DNA of 64,000 bases from NCBI GenBank assembly GCA_021234155.1, contig JAJEKV010000035.1, forward strand, positions 5,843,999 to 5,907,998, in the 5' to 3' direction. The translations under genes and the position numbers were made by a program. Below are positions 56,661 to 64,000 of the stretch, piece by piece; position 1 is the first letter of the stretch, and each line of letters opens with the position of its first letter. This DNA comes from Isoetes taiwanensis. Taxonomy: Eukaryota > Streptophyta > Lycopodiopsida > Isoetales > Isoetaceae. Below the pieces are notes generated by a model, which ran no database searches, was not told the DNA's origin, and saw nothing but the letters and a program-made list of their open reading frames with translations.

Positions 56661-56860
56661 TGTTGAGGATGATCTTGCACCTCTTGGTGTGGATCGATGA
56701 TGTGGCATGCCCTTTGGGCTGAATGGTCATCTCTCCAAGAGACACATCTCCATGATCAGACACACCTCTTCATAATCCATCTTATAAATGTACAAGCCAA
56801 GGCTGGGGCTATTCCAGTCACTCAGATCAGTTTATGCTTCCGCTATTCATATTTGTGAGA
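56661..56860 (+). repeat. 3' LTR of the gag-only retrotransposon
   Basis: 200 bp, nearly identical to 30862-31061. It is preceded by GATCATGGGAGGG (polypurine tract) and followed by the AAAGT target duplication. Confidence 0.93.
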
Positions 56861-56865
56861 AAAGT

Positions 56866-58529
56866 CTCGGTCCGTCGAAAAGCAATGCATACATTCTTTT
56901 GCAACAGTGTATTAGAGGAAAAGACTTGAAATGCGGCAGGCATGTGCAAAAAATTATGACGCAAGAGGGCATTGATTCGTTTGGCTACTTGGATGATCAT
57001 CTTATTCGTCTCTTTACCAACTCTGATTGTTTAATCGAAGCAAGCCAAGCGTTTGTGAGAATTATAGATCCCAGTGTGTATTCCTGGAGTGCAATTTTTG
57101 CAGCTTACGCAAATCTTCGCCAACCCAAGAGTGGTCTTGAAATGTATAGACAAATGCAACTATCAGGTGCGAAAAGGGATATATATGTTTATATTGCTGT
57201 CATCAAACCATGTACACTCACATGTTCTCTTTTCCATGGTAGGATGGTACATGAACAGATCATTGCAAGTGGCTTTTATTCTGATGTTTTTGTTACACTT
57301 ATAGATATGTATGCCAAATGTGGATGCCTGGAGAATGCATATGATGTATTTGTCAAGTTGTCAAAAGCGAATGTGGTGTCATGAAGTGCACTAATTACTG
57401 GGTATGGTGGACATGGTGAAGGGTTTCTTGCTTTGCAGAACTTTGACAATATGAAGCTAGATGGTATAAAGCCAGATAAAGTTATATTTTTGGGAATCTT
57501 AAAAGCTTGTGGAAGCATTGGCTCTTTAGAGCAAAGCAGACAGGTCCATGAAGAGATAATTATCTGTCATCTATATTTGGATGCTAGTCTGCAGAACACG
57601 CTTGTAGATGTATATGCTAAATATGGGTGCTTGGAGGAGGCATGCAGAAACTTCGACAAATTGAGTAATCGAGATGCAGTGTCATGGGGTGCCATGATAT
57701 TTGGATATGTCCAACATGATCAATGCGCTATTGTCCTAGACTGTTTTGAATACATGCAGCAAGAGGGTATAAAGCCAGACAGGATCACATTTTTGGCCAT
57801 TTTAAAAGCATGTGGTAACATTGGTGCTGTGGAAGCAGGCAACAAATGCATGAACAGATAGTTGCCAATAGTCTACAGTCTGATCCTTTTATAGGAAGCA
57901 CACTTGTAGATATGTATGCTAAGTGCGGGAGCCTGGAGGATGCGGGCAAAGTCTTCAATCAGTTAACAAATCGGGATGTCTAGTGGGGTGACATGATTGC
58001 TGGATATTCACAGCATGATGAAAGTTTTATAGCATTAGAATGTTCTGATATATGCAGCAGGAGGAGATAGAACCAGATAATGTTACATATCCCAGCATAC
58101 TACAAGCTTGTGGTAGCATAGGGGCCATGTGCCAGGGCAGGTACATCCACACCAAAATTCTTGAAGATTGTCTTCATTATGATCCTTTTATAGGGAGCGC
58201 CCTTGTTGATATGTATGCCAATTGTGGCAGCTTGCAAGAGTCGTGGAGTAGCTTCTCTGACTTGACGATCCAAAATGTTGTGTCATGGAATACAATGCTT
58301 ACTGGTTATGCCCAGGTTGGTGATCCGACATCAATGCTTTGATGAGATGCAATCTGTTGGCATACAGCCAGATGAGATGTCTTTTTGCGGTGTTCTTAAT
58401 GCATGCAGTCATGCTGGTCTAGTGGACGAAGGACGTGAGTATTTCAAATTAATGAGAGAGTGCCATGGCATAGTGCCAAACTTATTTCACTACAATTGCA
58501 TGGTTGATTCTTTGGGGTCTTCAGGATAA
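56866..58529 (+). pseudogene. PLS-type pentatricopeptide repeat (PPR) protein, pseudogene
   Basis: PPR proteins bind organelle RNA and act in editing, splicing or stability. About ten helical repeats are visible in PLS order, for example DVFVTLIDMYAKCGCLENAY, LGILKACGSIGSLEQSRQVH, NTLVDVYAKYGCLEEACRNF, AVSWGAMIFGYVQHDQCAIV, MQQEGIKPDRITFLAILKAC and GVLNACSHAGLVDEGREYFK. The first frame is continuous with the 11 codons at 30829-30861 once both retroelements are removed. Lesions: TGA for TGG at 57382-57384, a frameshift near 57840, a TAG near 57980, and frameshifts near 58045 and 58330. These are not at C/G-rich sites and look like real decay. No E or DYW domain follows; an LRR fragment does instead. 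Repeat wording resembles fern PPRs from memory. Confidence 0.92.
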
Positions 58530-58551
58530 TTTAAAGACACAGAAGATTTGT

Positions 58552-58917
58552 TGTATGCTGCTGTTAAACCCAACAAGATTGTGCAACTGCCAGGCTTTTG
58601 GGGTAACCTTGCCAATATTTCTGCGTTGAGGCTTTCAAATTCAGGTTACTATGGTGCGATACCATCTATATGGGGGAGTTAATAGACTTGAGTGAGTTAT
58701 TTCTTGACAGAAATCTTTTAAATGGATCTATTCCTGCAGAACTTGGTGTTCTCCCAAATCTTTACCATCCCAATCTAATTGGAAATCTCCTCAGTTGTCC
58801 TGTCATCTTTTCAGCAGATTTGTCAAGACTGGGATGCAACTTGCCCTTTTGGGCGGCAAACTTGAAGATGTTAGTTGGTAATCCCTTTTGCAAATCCTTT
58901 TGCCGTTGTAATAAGTA
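58552..58917 (+). pseudogene. LRR (receptor-like) fragment fused to the PPR pseudogene
   Basis: After the PPR part the sequence turns into plant-type leucine-rich repeats: LPGFWGNLANISALRLSNSG and YYGAIPSIWG, then after a frameshift ELIDLSELFLDRNLLNGSIP and AELGVLPNLYHPNLIGNLLS. It ends in a Cys-rich CKSFCRCNK, stopping at 58917. The L-x-x-L-x-L-x-x-N-x-L-x-G-x-I-P pattern is typical of LRR receptor kinases and receptor-like proteins. The change of family happens at about 58560 without a visible transposon boundary, so an old recombination or a short insertion is likely. No transmembrane or kinase part is seen. Confidence 0.65.
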
Positions 58918-58929
58918 AATATCAAGGTG

Positions 58930-59640
58930 ATGATAAATAATGTAAGATCCAGTAGTCAATATTTTGGAAAGATAGACGAGTCTGAAACTTTGAATGTGTT
59001 CAATTTTTACTAAATACGTCATAAGTCTTTTCAACGAAGGCAAGTCAAGTCGTCTTCACTATACACCCCATGAATAAAGCTTGACAATCAAGTCAAGTTG
59101 TCTTCTCTATGCACCCCATGAATAAAGCTTGACAACGAAGGGAACAAAAATATCTGAATAAAGGAGCAACTCCTTATTGTCATGCCTACTACTTTAGAGT
59201 TTATGACTTCAATGATCATTGTTGCCCACTACTTTAGGACTTCAATGATCATTGTTGCCCACTACTTTAGAGTTTATGTCTTTAATGATCGTGGTTGGTA
59301 TTGAGCAAATTTCGGAGTGAAGAAAGTTTTACTAGTTGATTTAGCACATGGCTCGAAAGACTTTTGTGTACTTGTTTGAAAGCTTTAAAAACCTATTTCA
59401 TATGGAAACATTAAGGGATTTTTTGGTTGAAAAGTTCTTCCCAACATAGTAATTGATGTGCTTACTCCTGGTTAGTAAGAGTATCGTGGATGTGCTTACT
59501 CCCTAGTCTCCATGGACGATAAAAACAAATTTCATTCAACTGAGACAAATATGTTGCATGGACCATACTGATAAAAACAAATTCCATTCAATGGCGAGGA
59601 ATATCCTGAATGGACCATACGACTGAACACTAATAGAATT
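58930..59640. repeat. Short tandem repeats downstream of the PPR-LRR pseudogene
   Basis: GTCAAGT(C/T)GTCTTC, CTATRCACCCCATGAATAAA and GCTTGACAA are repeated in tandem at about 59040-59145. TTGTTGCCCACTACTTTAG with CAATGATCA is repeated at 59200-59290. TGATAAAAACAAATTYCATTCAA recurs at about 59515 and 59568. No gene. Confidence 0.6.
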
Positions 59641-59945
59641 GAGGGGGGGTTGATACGCTCTTATAGTAACGCTTTAGAATTTTGAAACGCAAATGTAGTT
59701 GTAGCGCGCAACAAACAACGAAATTCATTTCTTGAAATGCGTTACAAAATTTAACCTTTGTAACACGTTACAATGGATCTTGAAATGCGTTACAACTGAA
59801 AACCATTACAAATGTGAAACGCATTTCAAAATAAACATTTGAAATGGGTTACCGTTAATCTGAAAAGCGTTACAATTAAAAGCTCTGAAACGCGTTTCAA
59901 CATAGATATTGAAATGCGTTACAATTGACCCTTGCGTTACAGGAT
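59640..59945. repeat. Cluster of GAAATGCGTTACAA repeats
   Basis: Some ten variants of TTGAAATGCGTTACAA, TGAAACGCGTTTCAA and GTAACACGTTACAA are packed into 300 bases in both orientations. Several are near-palindromes around GCGTT or CGCGTTTC. They look like the subterminal repeats of a DNA transposon end, but no matching terminus was found. Confidence 0.6.
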
Positions 59946-61620
59946 TGTCTCCGAAAACTAAATCGATTCTTGGCGCCCAGTTGCCGCCTATGTTCAAATG
60001 GGGGGAAGGTAGCAGCGGGTTCTGTATGCCGCAATAGGTGCTTAAAGCAGGGCACGATCCAGGCAGCAACAGGCAGGAAGATTCCAGGTGATTTCACGCT
60101 TTGCATTTCCTTTACAAAGAGGCCTCCGATAGCGTTTTTTTTCCCTGTGAATATTTACTCCCTTTGAGATTTCATCTTTCAAAGTACATGATAGCGTTTT
60201 GTATCATGTTACAAAGAACAATTCAGATGAATATACAAGGAGGATCATCCCGACGTCAAAGGTATTGCTGTTGTAATTTTTATACTTCAAAACCAGTCGT
60301 TCTGAATGATATTTTGAAATACGATGTGTTTTTTGTATAGGTTCCTTTAGTCATTTGAAGATCGGGCATGGAGCAATCGACCTTCAAAAAAACAGGAGGT
60401 AAATCGAATGTGTCATTTATATTAGAGCAGAGTGAGCAGCATGCAGCAGACTTAGGCTATCTTGTATTTTGCCTTCAGAACGACCATGGAGCAGGAACTA
60501 GGTAAGATTTGTCTTCAATGCTTCTAATTCTTTTGCTTTCTTGATTTTTATTTTCCTGAACATGTGCTTCTGAATGGGATATCCACTAGATTTTTTAACT
60601 TGAGTCTTGACGTGAATATTGCCCACTATCATGCTTTGCAAGTCATAACCATATTATATGGTAATTAAGAACAACAGCATGTTTCAGGAGACTGTCAACT
60701 ATTCTAAGGTTTTTCCACAAGCACATCTACAATAGTCTTCTTCCTATAGGATACATAATTTTTTTTTTATGTGAAACAACTTCTACTTGAAATAAGTTTG
60801 TGATTTGAGACTGGTGTGGAATTTAAAGAAACAAATTCGAAATGCCTTTGCTTACGATCAATAGATTTTGATATGCGTGGAGGAAAGAAGAGTGTCTGGC
60901 TATAGCATCCCCGAAGATTCAATATATTCGGATTCAAGTTCTTTCACACAATAGCATCTTTGAAGATTCAATATGTTCGGATTCAAGTTCTTTCACGCAG
61001 TAACCATCTTCCTTTAAATCTCCATATGTATGAACACCGAATTTTGAGTAGCATAATCATAAAAAAATTGGTGGTTGAAGTGCATGGTTGAACTGGAAAT
61101 ATTAATGTGCATGTATGAAAGTTGAGCGAGAATAATCGCCCTTTGCAAGTCATGACCATGTTATATGGTAATTAAGAACAGCAGCATGTTTCAAAGAGCC
61201 GTCAAATATCCTAAGGTTTTTCCACAAACAAATCTATAATTCCTTCCTACAAGGTATAGTCTTTTTCCTGTGAATATTTACTCCCTTTGAGATTTCACTT
61301 TTCAAGTACAACAATGATGTTTTGTGTCATTTTACAGAGAACAATTCAGATGAATATACAAGGAGGATCATCCCGACGTCAAAGGTGTTACTGCTGTAAG
61401 TTTTTATACTTCAAAACCAGCTGTTCTGAATGATATTTTGAAATACGATGTGTTTTTTTTTCTAACCCCAATTTTAGCCCTGCTTTAGGTTGGCTTTTAG
61501 CTCAGCATTCATTCCTTTCACCTTAGTAGTTTTGCGTTTGTTTAACAATTTGAGTTGTTTCTTGCTAGTGCATTCTTATTGTGGTATTTATACATTCTAT
61601 TATTTTTTGATTCATTGATT
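59946..61620 (+). repeat. Region of interleaved direct duplications, no gene
   Basis: A block of about 200 bp (CTGTGAATATTTACTCCCTT to TGAAATACGATGTGTTTTTT) occurs at about 60147-60345 and 61262-61460. Another of about 100 bp (GTTATATGGTAATTAAGAAC to AAGGTTTTTCCACAA) occurs at about 60638-60730 and 61140-61245. AAGATTCAATATRTTCGGATTCAAGTTC is repeated at about 60915 and 60964. The order indicates at least two duplication events. No coding region is recognised. Confidence 0.6.
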
Positions 61621-61944
61621 CTATGTTCATTATCAGGACGCTATTGAGCAACTTAAATGGGGGTGTTGACATTGCTGAAGGTCCTAGCCAAGTCTTATCA
61701 CAAATTCTCTCTATCATATTATAGATCCTTAAAAAGATGATATAAATTTTAGCTTAAATTTTGGTGCTTGTTAGAGTTTATATATATTAATTGTGTTCGA
61801 AAAAAGGTTCTTTATTAGGTTTATCTAATGAATTGTGTTTCATTCACAGGAAATAACATGGATGATGTCTTGGACGAGCCTGTCACTTATGCTATTAAAG
61901 TTATCTTAAGCACGTTTACGGGATCAATAGAGGAGCATTTACTT

Positions 61945-62211
61945 TTGTAAGATGCAAAAGCATCTAGCAAAGCATGGCATTTGGCCATTTGAGGAGCGAC
62001 ATCGAAACGTAATTTTTTTTTAGATGATGAAACTAGTAACTAATTCGTAATCTAATTTCATGTCATTTTTCTTGTGTAGATCGTTGAGCAACTGCTTCTT
62101 CTGAATGAAATAGAAGTAGAAGCTGATAATGAAGATCTACCTAATAACGTTGAGCAAGATTACATTTATGAAAATCAAAATTACGATGATGAGCATGAGG
62201 TAGTGGTGTAG
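61945..62211 (+). CDS. Two-exon remnant of an unrecognised protein
   Basis: A stretch starting at the ATG near 61952 reads MQKHLAKHGIWPFEERHRN up to a GTAATT donor at 62009. After a TTTTCTTGTGTAG acceptor it resumes in frame at 62080 as IVEQLLLLNEIEVEADNEDL, ending in an acidic tail DDEHEVVV with a stop at 62209-62211. Joined it gives about 63 residues. The reading frame carries through the putative intron without a stop. The family is unknown; it could be the C-terminus of a transposon protein. Confidence 0.4.
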
Positions 62212-62263
62212 CAGGCAGCTATGCTTGTTGAAACAATATTGTATTTCTTTTGAATCAATACAA

Positions 62264-62348
62264 TTTTTGGGTTGCCCCTAGGGGGCAAACCCTCGTTTAT
62301 GTGGGTTTGTGGGCATATCCAGGTATATGCCGGCATATGCCTAGCATA
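62264..62348 (+). repeat. Dispersed repeat, inverted partner of 29535-29622
   Basis: Starts TTTTTGGGTTGCCCCTAGG and runs to CCTAGCATATGC. The match to the complement of 29535-29622 is close. GGCATATGCC palindromes lie at its right edge. Confidence 0.7.
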
Positions 62349-62551
62349 TGCTGGTGACCGCTCCAAACTGGCTGGTGGCTGTAAACTCTCGGTCATCCAG
62401 CCCCATTCCTTTGCAGGCGTGGCTATGGCGCAGCTTGACCCTTCTTCTTCTTCCAAGCATTTTCCTCCGGCTTCCAAGAGCATGGCAGTTATTTACTCTG
62501 CCTTTCATGATTTGCTTTGTTTTGGACTGATGAGCTCGACGGTGTTGCAAA

Positions 62552-62887
62552 ATGGAAGCAACCTTCAGCATACTGCCGGAGGAGGTTGCTGAGAAAGTGC
62601 TACGAAGATTGGACGACGTCGGAGATGTGGCTCGATTTTCTCTCGTCTCCAAATACTGGTACCATTTCATTCATTCTAAGGAGTTTTGGAAACGGGGATC
62701 TACCATAGGTTATGTCTATAACCAAAGCCAATTCTGTTTTTTTCTTGCCCAGGCGCCACAATTTCACTTGTACAGAGAACTATAGCATTGGGGCAGTGGC
62801 TTACAGACCCATCTTACAGTGATGGTGATAACCCGAAGCCTTGGGCCCTAAAGCCGTCCAGGATTTCTCAATCTCTTTCTAAACAAG
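62552..62887 (+). CDS. F-box protein, N-terminal exons
   Basis: F-box domains bind SKP1 and recruit targets to SCF ubiquitin ligases. The ATG at 62552 opens MEATFSILPEEVAEKVLRRL, then ARFSLVSKYWYHFIHSKEFW: the L-P-x-E-x-x-x-x-V-L-x-x-L start and the L-V-S-K-x-W core of an F-box near the N-terminus, as usual. Without splicing the frame ends after 77 codons. A better continuation uses a GT donor at 62709 and the pyrimidine-rich CAG acceptor at 62751-62752. This joins in frame to ATISLVQRTIALGQWLTDPS and WALKPSRISQSLSKQ, ending at a GTAATA donor at 62888. The implied 44-base intron is unusually short for a plant, so the splice is inference. The C-terminal substrate domain would lie to the right, partly beyond the window. 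Confidence 0.72.
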
Positions 62888-64000
62888 GTAATACTTTTGC
62901 TGAGTTTGATTTAAAGCTTCAATTTCGAACTTAGTTTTGTCATGCACGTTCATTTTTTGCTGTTAACACAGCAACCAGTAACTCAGTCTGACAAACCCAG
63001 CTCCTTGCCATAGCTGCGAGCTTTAAAATGCGAGAAAAAAACCAACAAATTTAGATGCCACCACCCAAGATTAGGACTGCTGATATATGAAGCCCTGGTC
63101 GCTCTGCCATAACTCAGACCTCCATCCTCAATGTTTCTGCTCGAAAAGGCATCAGGTTCTTTATGTTCTTTTTACTTTGATCCGTGTTCATTCCTGATCC
63201 AATATTTCTTGGCCCGTTTTGGGGTTCGGAATCTATAAAACAGAGTAGTCTTCTTCTCATCCCCATGATATTAAGATTTGATTTTAGATCTAGGCTGTGA
63301 TTGCTTCTGAGAGTGAAAACTAGGAAATTTAGGAATCCTTTAGTATTCGATAAAATACATGAGAGGCAATAAGACGGGAAAAAGGGGTTTACCCATGCAA
63401 GATTCATTTAAAGTATACACTGGACAGACATGTGATAGATCTGGTATAGATAAATGGATCAGTATTTGGAAAATCTAACTTTAATCCCCAGTGTTATAGT
63501 AAGCAGGTGATCAAGGCATGGTCATTGGTGGGCAAAAAACTCCGGTAAAGTAGAAAAATTCTAAGACATATTCTTTGTGCATTATAATTTGATTGAATGT
63601 GATGAAAGATCCAGTGATCCTATCCTCTGGAGTGACAGAATTTAATATGCCCTATCACGAGGCATAAAATGATGGATGAAAAAGGCATTCTAAATCATGC
63701 ATTGCACAAAGTGATCGGGAACTGGCCAAGCAAACAGAGCAATTGATTTGAGACCCAAAACATGGATGGACCCCTTTCTTGCTGTGGCATCTGAAAAAGC
63801 AGTTGGGCTTTTATGCCTTCTTGATTTTCAAAAAGAAATGATAGATTTGTTTGCTTATAGGCAGTTTGTCACCATTTTTTGTTTTCCATGCAGTAGAAGA
63901 TTGAGACCAAGGTGAATGCATCTTTGTCTTTGGAGAAAGTGTTATTTCGGCTTGCTTGAATAGGATCAAAGAGGCAATGGAACAGTAGTTGGAATTTTAG
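62888..64000. other. Probable intron and downstream sequence of the F-box gene
   Basis: No further exon can be assigned with confidence. A TTTTTGTTTTCCATGCAG acceptor-like site at about 63876-63893 is followed by a short open stretch (IFVFGESVISACLNRIKEAM in one frame), but it does not join in phase with the exon ending at 62887. Confidence 0.3.

Larger units (their letters stand above)
30862..56860 (+). mobile_element. Gag-only (TR-GAG-like) LTR retrotransposon, split by a Ty3/gypsy element
   Basis: Two 200 bp LTRs (30862-31061 and 56661-56860) begin TGTTGAGGATG and end ATTTGTGAGA, with only a few differences. They are flanked by the 5 bp duplication AAAGT (30857-30861, 56861-56865). A tRNA-Met-type primer-binding site, TGGTATCAGAGCC, follows the left LTR, and a purine tract GGGAGGG precedes the right one. 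Without the inner element it is about 1.69 kb long and encodes only a Copia-type gag. There is no protease, reverse transcriptase or integrase. This matches the TR-GAG class of non-autonomous plant retrotransposons, which must borrow enzymes from relatives. It inserted into a PPR gene. Confidence 0.92.

Overview
This is nuclear DNA of a land plant, dense in transposable elements. The plant-type families are a B3 DNA-binding domain, a PLS-type pentatricopeptide (PPR) gene, an F-box, a Ty3/gypsy chromovirus with an integrase chromodomain, plant-type CACTA and Helitron termini, and telo-box and G-box motifs in an LTR. The PPR wording (repeated ILKACGSIG-type segments) resembles the large PPR families of ferns as I remember them. 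A fern or other seedless plant is my best guess, but this is inference. No bacterial operon, rRNA, tRNA or CRISPR array is visible.

Layout. 1-2016: a broken two-domain B3 gene on the minus strand and plain flank. 2020-17636: a 15.6 kb CACTA transposon bounded by CACTACAAAG / CGTTTTGTAGTG and a GAT target-site duplication. It has palindromic CGTCGATnATCGACG subterminal repeats and contains a 9.8 kb array of nearly nine 1.12 kb tandem units, a hAT-like MITE and a minus-strand coiled-coil exon. 17637-26739: gene-poor, with duplications, framed from 19620 to 26783 by a near-perfect 44 bp inverted repeat of CACTA type. 27047-29259: a non-autonomous Helitron (minus) whose body is a long purine/pyrimidine tract. 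29260-30828: a loose CACTA end, repeats and a long foldback.

30829-58529 is a nest of insertions that can be unpacked exactly. A PPR gene (ATG at 30829) is split after codon 11 by a 1.7 kb gag-only LTR retrotransposon (30862-56860, 200 bp LTRs, TSD AAAGT). Its gag is itself split by a 24.3 kb Ty3/gypsy chromovirus (31605-55904, 1.64 kb LTRs, TSD ATTTC). Inside the chromovirus lie a second copy of the Helitron (34992-37202, plus) and about 9 kb of DNA-transposon sequence (roughly 39250-48010). That stretch encodes a GHGKG-motif transposase-like protein, a Ulp1-like cysteine protease and an FCP1-like phosphatase, all degraded. Removing both LTR elements restores the reading frame across each junction, so the order of events is PPR gene, gag-only element, chromovirus, then Helitron and DNA transposon.

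The most unusual item is a histone H3-like coding region (33820-34932) between the chromovirus primer-binding site and gag. It starts with the canonical H3 N-terminus ARTKQT, has a greatly expanded basic tail, and ends in a well conserved H3 alpha2/alpha3 segment. A retroelement carrying both a chromodomain and an H3-like protein is, as far as I know, undescribed.

58530-64000: an LRR fragment fused to the PPR pseudogene, several short repeat clusters, a small two-exon remnant, and an F-box gene beginning at 62552.

Caution: differences between satellite units and between the two chromovirus LTRs concentrate in C/G-rich segments, while AT-rich segments are almost identical. Part of the frame damage in the retroelement could therefore be consensus error, not decay.
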